64,000 bases of DNA from Odobenus rosmarus divergens (lineage: Eukaryota > Chordata > Mammalia > Carnivora > Odobenidae). The notes beneath the pieces are model-generated. The model was not told the DNA's origin, did not search any database, and worked only from the letters and a program-made list of their open reading frames with translations. The number at the start of each line of letters is the position of its first letter. The stretch's first letter is position 1. The stretch is taken from positions 4,975,570 through 5,039,569 of the forward strand of contig NW_004450285.1 of assembly GCF_000321225.1 (NCBI RefSeq), in the 5' to 3' direction. A program made the translations under genes and the position numbers. This document shows positions 1 to 11,720 of the stretch, in pieces.

Positions 1-2588
1 TCTTGTAGGGCTGGTTTCGTGTTTGCAAATCCTTTTAGTTTTTGTTTGTCCTGGAAGCTTTTTATCTCTCCTTCTATTTTCAAGGACAGCCTAGCTGGAT
101 ATAGTATTCTTGGCTGCATATTTTTCTCGTTTAGGCTCTGAATATATCATGCCAGTCCTTTCGGGCCTGCCAAGTCTCTGTGGATAGGTCCATTGCCAAT
201 CTAATGTTTCTACCATTGTAGGTTACAGACCTCTTGTCCTGAGCTGCTTTCAGTATTTTCTCTTTGTCTCTGAGATTTGTGAGATCTACTAGTCGTCGGG
301 GTGTTGACCTATTTTTATTGATTTTGAGGGGGTTTCTCTGTGCCTCCTGGATTTTGATGCCTGTTTCCTTCCCCAAATTAGGGAAGTTCTCTGTTATAAT
401 TTGCTCCAGTATACCTTCTGCCCATCTCTCTTTCTTCTTCTTCTGGGATCCCAATTATTCTAATATTGTTTCATCTTATGGTATCACTTATCTCTCGAAT
501 TCAGCCATCGTGATGCAGTAGTTGTTTATCTCTCTTTTCCTCAGCTTCTTTATTCTCCATCATTTGGTCTTCTATATAGCTAATTCTCTCTTCTGCCTCA
601 TTTACCCTAGCAGTTAGTGCCTCCATTTTTGACTGCACCTCATTAATAGCCTTTTTATTTTCGACTTGGTTAGATTTTAGTTCTTTTATTTCTCCAGAAA
701 GGGTTTCTCTGGTATCTTCCATGCTTTTTTCAAGCCCAGCTAGTATCTTTATAATCGTCATTCTGAACTCTAGTTACAACATCTTACTAATGTCCGTATT
801 GAGTAGGTCCCTGACAGTCAGTACTGCCTCTTGTTCTTGTTTTGAGGTGTGTTTTTTGTCTTTTCATTTTGTCTAGAGGAAAATAGATGAATGAGAGAAC
901 AAAATGCTAACAAGGTAACAACAACCCCAGAAAAATATACAGTAAACAAATCAGAAAAGCCATGAAACTGGGGGAAAAGGAAGGGAAAGGGAAAGAAAGA
1001 ATGGGAAAAAAAGACAAAAAGGATATGATCAGATACGATCAGGCTGGTGCCTAGATCAGTGCCACACACTATATTTTGGGCGTATTTTGGTCTGTTAGAA
1101 GAAACCGCCTCCCAACATTTTAAAGAAAGAAAAACTTATATATGTACAAAAATAAGGGTAAATATGATGAAGGGATGGAATATGACTGTAAAGATGAAAA
1201 GTATAAAAGATTTTGTAACAGGAATTTATAAAATAAGAAGTTGGTTGAAAAAAGACAGAAAAGAAATTAAAAAAAATAAAGGTGGGGGAGAGAATGGGAT
1301 CAGTCAGGAGACTAGAACAAAGCCATACACTAGAGATTTAGGGTATTTTTGGTTTGTTAGAAGAAACTGTATCCCAAAATTTTAAAGAGAGAACAACTTA
1401 TATATATACCAAAAATAAGATTAACTACAATGAAGAGATAGACCATGACCCCAAAAATGAAAAATAAAAAAGATTTTTAAAAAAGGTATTGATAAGATGT
1501 TGGTTGAAAAGGGGAAAAAGAAAAATTCAAAAAAAAAATAGAAAAAGAAAATTTTAAAAATTAACTTTGAAAGACTAAAGAATCATGGGGAAAAAAGCCG
1601 TGAATTCTATGTGCTGTATTCCCCTAGTGCTGGAGTTCTGTCGTTCCCATTGATCAGTAAACCTGGTCTTGGCTGGCTGTCTTTGCGCGAGGTGGAATTG
1701 CCCCGCCCTTGCTGGGGGCTGGGCTAAGTCATCTGCCCTTGTTTGCCCTCAGTAGCTTTTGTTCCCTGCAAGCTTTCTGTACAGCTTTGAAGGACAAGAG
1801 TGATAATGGCAGCCTCCCAATCTCTGTCCCAAAGGAGCCGAGAACTTGGGGCCCCACTCCTCAGTGAGACCCCAGAGAAAAGCAGTCAATCACTCCTGTC
1901 TCCTTGGTCTCCGGTCGCACTCCGTGCTCATGCAGCCTGTGACTGAGCATTTCTTTCTCTGGTACATGACCCAGATTCCTGCGGCAGGCTCACGTGCTCC
2001 TCCTCCTGGGGGAGGAAGGGGAGTCTCCCTGGATCTGCCACTTGTTGGGTCCCTACTGGGGGAGTAGTCGCCTGACTGTGCCGTGGATCATGGTTTATGG
2101 CAACCCCGAGCTGAGAGCCCACTCCTCGGCTCCGTCTTTGCAGCCGGCTTCCCCACTCTGAGACCTGGGAGCTCTGCCACACTCAGGCACCCCCAGTCTT
2201 TCTGTGACCCTGAGCATCCTGAGACCACACTGTTGCAGCGAGGCTTCCACTCCCCCGTTTAGCTCCTGGAGTGGTGTCCCTCAGTGGAGCAGACTTCTAC
2301 AAGTTCTGATTTTGTGCTCTGCTGCTGTATTGCTTGCCCTTAGCGGCTGATGGAGGCTCCCTCCCCCCGTGGTCTATCTTCCCGAATATCGCCTTGGATT
2401 CACTTCTCTGCACGTCCTACCTTCCAGAAAGTGGTCGCTTTTCTGTTCAGAGACTTGCTGCTATTCTTTTCTTCGATCTCCTGTTGAGTTCATAGGTGTT
2501 CAGAATGGTTTGATAGCTATCTAGCTGAATTCCTGGGACCAGACGAAATTTAGGTCTCTACTCCTCTGCCATCTTGCTCCTCCTCCTC
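1..2588 (-). mobile_element. L1 element, 5' end: 5'UTR and decayed ORF1
   Basis: Read on the minus strand, the element begins at about 2588 with the carnivoran L1 5' signature (GAGGAGGAGCAAGATGGC-like). It runs through a GC-rich then A/T-rich 5'UTR (about 868-2588) into ORF1, whose ATG is at 865-867. ORF1 is broken: an in-frame stop lies near 788; the coiled-coil part (501-761) and the C-terminal part (131-454) are in different frames; and another frame change lies near 130-150, after which the conserved C-terminal region continues to the window edge. ORF2, if present, lies outside the window. The element is not capable of making intact ORF1p. Confidence 0.85.
1030..1560 (-). repeat. Tandem duplication inside the L1 5'UTR (262-bp period)
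   Basis: The stretch about 1060-1300 recurs at about 1322-1560, diverged. Both hold a phrase like GTTAGAAGAAAC followed by an A-rich block with TTGGTTGAAAA. The first TGTTAGAAGAAAC is at 1093 and the second at 1355, an offset of 262 bp. It is probably a repeated promoter unit of the L1 5'UTR. Confidence 0.7.
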
Positions 2589-2760
2589 AAACTTACATTT
2601 TTATAATGGTCCCCATGGCCGGTACACGGATGATGACATGGAGGAGAGAAAACTCATGGTCAAAAGACATTAGGAGGGCAGTGAGTTCCCACAGAGGAAG
2701 AGCGTACCCCACAAGTTGTAATATGTGCTGTTTTCATTAATATGCATTTAAAGTACTTTT

Positions 2761-3140
2761 TTAAAATTTTATTTTATTATGTTATGTTAATCACCATACA
2801 TTACATCATTAGTTTTTGATGTAGTGTTCCATGATTCATTGTTTGCTTATAACCCCCAGTGCTCCATTCAATACATATCCTCTTTAATACCCATCACCAG
2901 ACTAACCCATCCCCCCACCCCCCTCCCCTCTAGAACCCTCAGTTTGTTTCTCAGAGTCCATAGTCTCTCATGGTTCATCTCCGCCTCTGGATCCCCCCCT
3001 TCATTTTTTCCCTTCCTACTATCTTCTTCTTTTTTTTCTTAACATATAATGTATTATTTGTTTCAGAGGTACAGGTCTGTGATTCATCAGTCTTACACAA
3101 TTCACAGCGCTCACCAAAGCACATACCCTCCCCAAAGTAC
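2761..3140 (-). mobile_element. L1 3' end, 5'-truncated
   Basis: It matches the carnivoran L1 3'UTR in reverse: the T-rich tail complement, then the text with CACCATACATTACATCATTAG and the run of pyrimidines near 2900-2940. Target duplication AAAGTACTTTT occurs at 2750-2760 and again after the element (3134 onward and 3329-3338), with a SINE landing in the second copy. Confidence 0.85.
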
Positions 3141-3325
3141 TTTTTTTTTTTAAAGATTTTATTTATTTATTTGAGAGAGAGAGAGAAGGAGATACAGTGA
3201 AAGTGTACAAGCAGGGAGTAGAGGGAGAAGTGGGCTCCCTGCAGAGCAAGGAGCCCCATGGATGCTGGGATCATGACCTGAGCTGAAGGCAGACGCTTAA
3301 CTGACTGAGCCACCCAGGCACCCCA
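3141..3325 (-). mobile_element. CAN-SINE (tRNA-Lys-derived)
   Basis: A T-run and TTTATTTATTT tail complement are followed by the tRNA-like head ending GAGCCACCCAGGCACCCC. Target duplication CCAAAGTAC is at 3132-3140 and 3326-3334. Confidence 0.92.
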
Positions 3326-3345
3326 CCAAAGTACTTTTAAAAAAA

Positions 3346-3929
3346 ATTAAATCATGACTTTTTTCTTTAATCAATGAGTTAAAGTTTCCACACACCTTGA
3401 GATTTCCTCATAATCTTTTCTCATTTGTTTCTAGCTTAATTTTGATCATAGAAATACTTTGTATGATTTCCGTCTCTTCACCTTATTTGCCAAGAATAGG
3501 GAAGTCATATAAGTGTTATCTATTTACAAAAAGGTATATTGTAATTAATAGTAGGGGAAATGGCCTACATGCACATTCTTATAAGATCAATGTACTAATC
3601 TCTTTTGTTCAGTATAATATATCAAGTGGTTTGGAAAGCTCAAGCCAACTTTCCTGAGCCTAATGTGCCTGTCTTTTCCAACCTTGTGGTTAATGACAAA
3701 TGTGGGGAGCTTGAAATCTGCCATGGTGGGAGAACTAATGCCACAAAAATAGTAATTAACCAGGGCTCTTATTCTTGACAGCCAATTGTTACACATTTAC
3801 CAGCACCATTGGCTATATCTTATGTGTATGTTTGTGCATACATACTACCAGTCATTGAGAATAAGTATGTTAGCATTTCCCACCAGTATCATATATAGAT
3901 ATATTCCTGGTAGGTCTGTCAATGGTTAT
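3346..3929. other. Intergenic, nothing recognised
   Basis: AT-rich sequence with no repeat, gene or motif that I can name. Confidence 0.5.
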
Positions 3930-5290
3930 ATACTTTGAAGTTACATCATTCTAAATTTTAAATTGTTACATCTGATTGCTGAATTGAACCTTTTATAACA
4001 ATGAGCTGTCCTTCTTTATCTCTAGCGATATTTTTGCTTTATAGTCTACTTTGAAATTAACAGCATTATTTTTATTACATTTTCCATGGAATATATCTTT
4101 CTATTCTTTGCTTTCCATCCTGAATAATTATGTTTAAATATGTCTCTTATAAATAGAATGAAATTGATGTTTTATTTTTTATCTAATTGACAATCTTATA
4201 AATGAAGCATTTAGATGATTTATATTTAATATTGTTTTTCACTTGTTTCAGTTTAAATCTCCCAATTTATTGTTTTGTCTTTGCTTCATCTGTGCTGTCT
4301 TGCTTCTTTTGGAAGTGACTGTGTGAATGTTGTTTCATTTTTTCTTTTCTTCCAACTTAGAAATATTCTTTAAAATTCACTTTCAAGTAAATTTGTATAT
4401 ATATATATACACAAATGCAGAAAAAGCAAAAATTGAAAGAATATTGTGTCTACTTAAATTATTATAGACAGAGAGAGGTGTATCAAAATATTTAGGGAAC
4501 ATTTAATTTTCAAGCTATTTAATAAAAAGAAAAATAAAACAAAATACACACAGTCATTCCTGAAAGATACAAGGAAGGTGAGAAAAAAGCATAGGTAAGG
4601 CAAAGAGAAATCACTTAATAAAATGGTACACTTAAGTAACAATATCAAAAGTAAGTAAACTAAATATTCCATTTGTAAGACCAGATTATTATATTGGATG
4701 AAATTTTTCAGTTATATTGTTTGCAATAGTTTTATAGGTTTTTTTTTTTAAGTCTTTTGCTAATAACTCCAGTACCTGTAGTGCCCATAGGTCTGTTTCT
4801 ATTTTCTGTTGTTTCTCTGGGTTTTGTTAATTTGTCTCATTAACTCGAATTTCAGATTATTTTAATAGTGTGTTAGACATTGAATTTGCAATATTGTTCA
4901 TAGAAATATTTGTATGCCTGGCATGATATTATTCTTCTAAGAAGGATTTACAGTTGTTTCTGCTGGTCAGCCATAGAAAGTAACCACCAGAATCACAGCA
5001 ATCAGTTTCACATACTGAGTTAGTTGGAAGCTGAGTTGAAGTCTTAGTGGTAGTCTGTCAGTTCTTGCTCAGATTTATGCCTAAATTTCAGCCCCTTGTT
5101 AGTTCAGCCAAAGCAAGAACATTCATCAAGGACCTTTTAAAGAGTCCTTTGATTACACCTCTGTACCCCTGAGTGCCCTAGTCCATTAACTTATCTCTCA
5201 ACATCTCAGCTTCTCAGTTGCGTCTCTCTTCAATGGAGGGCTCTAATTTCTTGTCTTACTTCTCTGGGCCAGTGTCTTTCTCCTTATCAA
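3930..5290 (-). mobile_element. Old L1 (L1M-type) remnants
   Basis: Segments at about 3930-4340 and 4700-5200 resemble the antisense text of old mammalian L1s (for example CTTTATCTCTAGCGATATTTT and GACAATCTTATAAATG). They are heavily diverged and interrupted, with a short (TA)n at 4398-4411. The block 4400-4690 between them is not assigned. Confidence 0.5.
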
Positions 5291-5467
5291 TTCTTATCAC
5301 TTCTTAACTTAGGATGTTTTTTAAGTTATTTTAAATATTTGAGAACTTAAAAATATTTTTCCAGCAGAATACTTTATCCAATTTTAGTCTATCATTACTG
5401 AAAAGTAAGTCCTTAATATCACAGGAATTTATTTTAAAAGCATGGTGACAAAAATATATTATCTTTT

Positions 5468-5655
5468 TTTTTTTTAAGATTTTATTTATTTATTTGAGAG
5501 AGAGAATGAGAGAGAGCATGAGAGGGGGGAGGGTCAGAGGCAGAAGCAGACTCACTGCCGAGCAGGGAGCCCGATGAGGGACTCGATCCCGGGACTCCAG
5601 GATCATGACCTGAGCCGAAGGCAGTTGCTTAACCAACTGAGCCACCCAGTCGCCC
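5468..5655 (-). mobile_element. CAN-SINE, recent-looking
   Basis: Full-length copy from tail to GAGCCACCCAGTCGCCC, with a perfect 18-bp target duplication (AAAAATATATTATCTTTT) at 5450-5467 and 5656-5673. Confidence 0.94.
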
Positions 5656-5673
5656 AAAAATATATTATCTTTT

Positions 5674-8229
5674 AATGCCTTTTCTTTTTTAACAAGCTGT
5701 TCCAGTCTTTATCTTTATGAAATCTCTTTTAAGTCATTGAAATATGGAAAGGAATTATCTCCATTTTATACATGACATAATTAAGACATAGGATATAAGG
5801 CATAGATATGTTAGTTTATTATATATGTCACTAACATAGGCATAGAGTTGGGGATTTGAGTACTTAACTTCTTTTTAAATAAGTAGCATTAGCAACAATA
5901 AAGGATCCTGGCTGCAGCTACAGTGGGAGAAATGGCCATATTAAGCTTTCTCCTTTTTATTCTACCTACCAAATGGCTGACCTTAAGAATAACATACCTT
6001 CCCTGGGCTTATGTCTTAAGTGAAAAGTGGTTGTCATGTAGTAAACATTCAACAAACTTTTGTTAAAATGGATGTGATTTAGTTGCAATAGATCTTATTT
6101 AAAAAAAAAAACATTAATAACCTATATTCTTTCTAGCATTGTTCTATTGAAACTGAAATTATTTAGGATATCTTTTTTTCCCCCTTTTTGCACGTTAATG
6201 ATGTTTCATGATATATTCTATAAGAAACAGTTGGATTTCTGGTTACATAAAATATAATACTTTCCATGTGAAACATAAAAATATAAAAGCATCTGCTCAT
6301 CCATTTATCTGTGGCAACACATTTCACTTGGATATATGTGACAGAGAATGATATTTTAATATGGTTGAGAGGTTAAGATTTATTTCGAAAGATTAAGAAA
6401 AAACATTTCACAATTTTATAACCTATCTATGGGATCCTCTTTGGTGTATGTTATCTACCATAGGTCTTTCCTCATTTGTTATAGCTTGCATTCCCAGAGC
6501 TGTACAATAGGGCACTGCTCATATTTATAGACAGTGTTCATCTGGGTTAAATCAGGAAAGAAAGATTTTTTTTTGAAAATTACATAGTAATTAAACCTAA
6601 TCTGGGGAATTTACAACTTCTGTATGTGCAGCAAATTTATCTCCTCCACTAGGTTTGGTAAATGAAATAAAAACCTGTAATAATGAGATTAACATGTGAA
6701 TTATTATACACTATTATAGCCAGCAGAAGGGAATTGGATATACATAAACAGGTGCATGCTCTAGTCCTTGAGGGTCATCATATTCTGGGACATTGCAAAA
6801 TACTGGTAATGTGATTGGTGGATTCACTTCACAAGAGTTTCCCTGTCATTTTGAATTTGTCAAAATTTTATAATAAAATTAGTCTAGGAAAGATGAGGAG
6901 AAATGAGAAGTCATCTTGTTACTCGTTTCTCTTACTGCCTAATCTGTCCTCCCTTTCCTCAAAGGGAATTCTGACAGGGCTGTCAAAGTGATATAAAAAT
7001 TACAAATAGTGGTCCAACAGGAGGAAAAATGTAATAACGTAGTATGAATGAAGGAAGAGGTATTGCTACTTTTTGATCTAATTCCATAAAAGAAGGTAAT
7101 CGCTACTTCCCTGTGCTGTGCGATTATAGAAATGTCAGTACCATTTTAAGGTTTTATATAGCCCATGGGTTTTTCATTTAAATTAGATCCAGCAAGAATA
7201 GAAAAGATTTAAAGGCAAGCCAAGAAATAGTCATTTAGTGTGGTAATCAAAGAGGATTCTACTAAAACTAGAAGTAGTAGGACTAGTATGAAAAATATTT
7301 ATCTCATTTCCAATTTAGTGATTAACCAATAATTCACAAAAGGAACCTATTAACATCAGATACTTTCCAAATTTTATGGAGTTTTCTCTGAATAACCTGA
7401 TAGATGGTGGCCTTTACTGTTCATGTTGCATTTTAGATTCCAAAGGCAGTATTTTAGAGATTTTTTACGGGAGGGAGACAGCAATTAGGGACATCTGGAT
7501 TCCTCTGGGCATGACACAGACATTTTCTGCTGGTCCCATCCTCTTCAATGAGAGTAATAATAATCTAATCCTGAGTGCCTTGGTGAGAACTTTGCCAAGA
7601 ACAATAATAAAATTACAAAGTATCTTTTTACAAAAATTTAATATCACTGTGGAAATTTATTTACTATTTATGCAACATGTTGAGAATTTAGAAGATGGTC
7701 TTATTGCCTCCATAATTATCTAATCATTTCTTCCAGTGTAAAATTCCTTAATCAGGGTCCATGGATTTTGTGGGGATTTATAAATGGGATGGACCTCAGA
7801 AACCAGAAACAAAATTTTCTGGAGTTCATGGCTTCTTCACATTCTCAAAGGAATCTTCATTCCCCAAAAGCTAACGCTCATTTGGGAGTGAGATCCTTAT
7901 ATTACTACATAGCATTTTGAAAGAAAGGTACGTGAAGAAGAGCCATATCCTAGGATGGTATATTTATAATTAGCAGATAAAACACTTTTACAGTGATTAG
8001 GACATTTAAATGCAGATTATTAAAGCACAGCAAACAGGAAGGGAAGGGTCTAGGTAAGTAAAATGTATCAATTGCCTAGTATGTATGTCAGGCAGTATGT
8101 TGTGTCCATCATACAGATTTCATTCTTGTAGAATAAGTTGTATACCTGTCCATAGCTAAATATTATGACTATCTGAGATAAAAATAGTTTTTAATGTCAA
8201 CATTAATTAAACTTTAATGGAAGTCATCG
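5674..8229. other. Intergenic, nothing recognised
   Basis: AT-rich unique sequence. A 115-codon open frame at 7376-7723 on the plus strand shows no domain or family resemblance and is treated as chance. Confidence 0.5.
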
Positions 8230-8395
8230 GATTTGGCAGAAGCTAATGTTGGGTGGCCCTCAAGAACATAGGTCCCACCCAGATTATTTGCATCAAAAAC
8301 TCTAGGGGAAGGGCTTGTGCATCGGCGTTTTAAAATATCTCCTCAGGTGACTGCATTGTTGAGAGAGTGTTGAGAACCAGTGCTCAACTATTTAA
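8230..8395. mobile_element. hAT (MER5-like) DNA transposon fossil
   Basis: It ends with GTTGAGAACCAGTGCTC, resembling the MER5-type terminal inverted repeat. The body pattern (CAGGTGACTGCATTGTTGAG) fits this non-autonomous Charlie family. No intact TIR pair was seen. Confidence 0.55.
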
Positions 8396-9328
8396 ATGAA
8401 TAATACCTAATTATATCATTCAAGCAGTAAGTGTGTTCAAGTACAATTTTACTTAATTTATCCTGACAAACTAACCATTCATTCATTCATTACATTCACT
8501 TACAAAGTGAGCACTTTCTAAGATGTTGACAATTATCTCAAGGATAGTACAGACCTAAAAGGAAAATGATTATTCTCTTTGAGCTTGAATTACATTCACA
8601 GAATGTAATTCTGTGAATTACAGAAAGTTGCTCAAGTAATTTTGAGAGAAAAGCGGTTTTAAAAAATTTTTTGTCATTTTGATACTGTGAGGTTCTTCAA
8701 ATAGACTTCAGACATTTTTTCGTGGTTTTCCTTGTTCATTTCATCCAACTGTCAAAAATTTCACACAGTTTTATAATACTTCCTACAGAGGCAACTGAAC
8801 TCAAACGGAGTAAAACATTTTACCTTTTATCTCTAAATGCAACACTCTAAAATCTTCTTTGAATGTTCAGTAGAGACCAGCAGTCCTACTTTATTTCCCC
8901 ATAAACTAACTTTTAAATTTTTCTTACAGTTTAGAACTAACAAATGAGTTCAACCATATTGCAACCTCACAAATCAATATGCAAAATCAATTATACTCTG
9001 TACGGCAGCAGTAAACAATATGAACATGAGAGTAAGAAAACAATCCCATGTAAAATAGTGGGCTGGAGGGGGGGTGTCAAATGGGCTTGGGTTTCTTTGT
9101 GAGGTGATGATAATGTTCTAAAATTGATTATGAGGCTGGTTGCAAAATTCTGCTAACGTACTAGAAAATGGTTGAATTGCATACTTAAAATAGTAGACTT
9201 TTATGGTATGGGAGTTATTTTAATAATTTCATTAATAAATTCCATTATAGGACTATCACATATCTCTTCTCCCAACAACACCCCCTCTGTAGCTCTCATT
9301 TTCAGCCTAACTCTGGCCTCTTATTTCT
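8396..9328. other. Intergenic, one short perfect palindrome
   Basis: The only structure seen is an inverted repeat with 11-bp arms at 8594-8618. The rest is AT-rich and unassigned. Confidence 0.5.
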
Positions 9329-9362
<34 letters not shown>

Positions 9363-9443
9363 AAGAAGGAAGGAAGGAAGGAAGGAGAAAGAAAGAAAGA
9401 AAGAAAGAGGAAAGAGAAAAGAAAAGAAAGGAAGAAAGAAAAA
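9329..9443. repeat. (GA)n/(GAAA)n/(GGAA)n purine microsatellite
   Basis: About 115 bp of uninterrupted purine on the plus strand, grading from GA through GGAA to GAAA units. Confidence 0.97.
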
Positions 9444-9449
9444 CTCAAG

Positions 9450-10250
9450 AGCAGTAAAAATGCACCCCTTATTTTCTATCCTCAATCCCATCTCCTATTG
9501 CTTCCTCTGGGTTCTTTGTGGTTCCTTCTTCCCCCGAGATCTCTGTATTGGCATTCTAGATTCCATCCGTGGAACTCTATATATACCGAATTCCTAAGTA
9601 ATCACAACCAGTCTCATGGCATTTAATACTCTCCATATACTAATGAAATCCATGTGTATCTCTAGTTTAGTGTTTGTCTTAAACTCTGGAGCTGTCTGTT
9701 CCAGCTGCCAATTCAATATCTAAAACTTAATTTCCAGTGCTCAACTCTATTCCACACACCTCCCAGAACTTTATCTTCTTCCATGCTCTTCCCTGTCTCA
9801 GCCAATGGCAACTTTATTTATTTATTTTTTAAGATTTTTATTTATTTATTTGACAGAGAGAGAGGGAACACAAGCAGGGGGAGTGGGAGAGGGAGAAGCA
9901 GGCTTCCCGCGGAGCAGGGAGCCCGATGCGGGGCTCGATCCCAGGACCCTGAGATCCTGACCTGAGTCGAAGGCGGACGCTTAACGACTGAGCCACCCAG
10001 GCGCCCCAGCCAATGGCAACTTTAGACTTTGTGTTTAGACCCAAACCTGTGGAATCCTTCTTGATTTCTTTCTCATACTACATCTTGCGCATGACTTTTT
10101 ATTTCCTGTGCTGCTAGCGTCCTAGTCTACACCACCATGATAATATTAAGCCTCATTCTGGCGCTCTGGGTGTCAAGTGGGGAAAAGGAGCTTGGGATAT
10201 TAACAATCAGAATGTACTTTTTACTTAATCTCCCTGATTTCAGTTCAGCG
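9450..10250 (+). mobile_element. L2 LINE remnant, reverse-transcriptase region
   Basis: Diverged copy of the L2 text: CTCATGGCATTTAATACTC, ATCTCTAGTTTAG and CAGCCAATGGCAACTTTAGAC are in the expected order. A later SINE splits it at 9817-10007. Confidence 0.55.
9817..10007 (-). mobile_element. CAN-SINE inserted in L2
   Basis: Full-length copy ending GAGCCACCCAGGCGCCCC, with a perfect 17-bp target duplication (AGCCAATGGCAACTTTA) at 9800-9816 and 10008-10024. Confidence 0.95.
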
Positions 10251-10689
10251 CCTCTGTTCTTAGTGTGGCATATTCCATATTTCTTAAGCCCTCTCGTGCA
10301 CCTACTGGAAAGTACTCTTCTAGTCTTCTTTGTTGGAGTAGCAGTCCTCCATCTGAGCAAAGAGGGAGAAGAAATTTAAGGATCTATTTGCCTCTTATAT
10401 ATTATATCTCTCTACTCATTCCAACCTGTTCAACCACTTTCAAAAACACCTGGTACTATTTGGTAATGCACTGTTTGAGTTTTTCCCCAGGGTCAGCTGA
10501 ATTTTCAGTTTTCCCAAATCTGCTCATTCACTTGCCGCTTTTTCAGCTTTTTTTCTATATCTAAAATTTTATATCTGTTATTTTCTCTCAAATTCTCTCT
10601 TTCAATGTTTTTCCCTTAATTTTTTTTTTTCTGTCATTGGAGTGCAGTTTCTGGAGAACCAGCAATAAAGAGAGTTTTTAAAGGTTGTG

Positions 10690-11720
10690 TTTGCTCATAT
10701 ACCCATTATTTTAATTCATTCCAATTAAGTTTTCATCTTTACCACTCCACTTAAGCTGTTCTTCTCATGGCCCAAAATAATTCAGTTTGCTAATCCAGTG
10801 GTCAACATCTCAGCAACTTTTAACAAAATTGTTTATTCATTTAGTCTTGAAATACCATTAACACTTGGTTTTCAGAATACCATTAACACTTGGTTTTCAG
10901 AATACCATTTTCCCACTCATTTATGGTTTTTCTTCCACTTCAGGGGACATACCATCCATATTGGTTTTCTTTGCCGGCTCCTATTTCACTTTTAGGCCTT
11001 GATGTATTGGTGAACGCCAAGGGTTCTGGTCTTAGATTACTCTTTTGTATCTACATTTTTAAAAAATAAGTTCATTTATTTTCCATGGACCTAAAAATTG
11101 TTTAAATGCATAACTCCAAGATTTATATACAATCCTGACTTCTTCCTTAAGATTCAAAGCTGACCATATATTTATCTTGTCTACTTAGTTGCCTAAAAGG
11201 CATCCTGATTTCAACATATTCAAAACACATGTCTGGCATCTTCAACACCCCAAATGTTCTGTAAGTTCTCTCTTCTAGCATAGTTAATGACATCACATTC
11301 ATTAATCCTTTGCTTAAATACTTCCTATTGCTTCTCACAATGTTTGTAGTAAGAACTAAAGTCTTACCATGACTTGCTTGTATCTTGTTTGTCCAACCAC
11401 TCCATTCCTTTTTTAATATTATGCCATTTTCTTCCTGTATCACCTCACCTTCATTGTTTCCACAGACACATTCAGGTCAGTTGCCCTTGGGCCATAAGGC
11501 CTTAGGGTTTTCCCATTTTCTGCTCCTTCTACATGGAGCACTCATATCATCTCATCACTGTTCTTTATTTTAACTCATGTGTCAGCACAACAGTTCCTTC
11601 CCCAGTATTTCTCTTCATTCTCAGTCTTTTTTTAACCTTTTGGATTTTGCTCATCTCATACCTCATTTTTTCATGTTTGTTATCCATCTCAGGATAGTTT
11701 CTTCATTATCTTTCTTACTT
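10690..11720 (+). mobile_element. L2 LINE remnant, RT to 3' end
   Basis: Starts with the L2-like CTAATCCAGTGGTCAAC and continues through TACTTCCTATTGCTTCTCAC and AGTAAGAACTAAAGTC near 11320-11360. It ends in the pyrimidine-rich 3' region. It is strongly decayed and carries a 25-bp tandem duplication at 10851-10909. Confidence 0.5.
10851..10909. repeat. Perfect 25-bp tandem duplication (2.4 copies)
   Basis: The unit from 10851 to 10875 is repeated without change at 10876-10900, plus 9 bases (AATACCATT). Confidence 0.97.

Noticed and set aside
7376..7723. 115-codon open frame on the plus strand
   Set aside because: No domain, signal or family resemblance, AT-rich, with an overlapping frame on the other strand; consistent with chance.
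9329..9443. Long purine tract as a possible regulatory triplex site
   Set aside because: Ordinary GA/GAAA microsatellite next to an L2 remnant and far from any gene.
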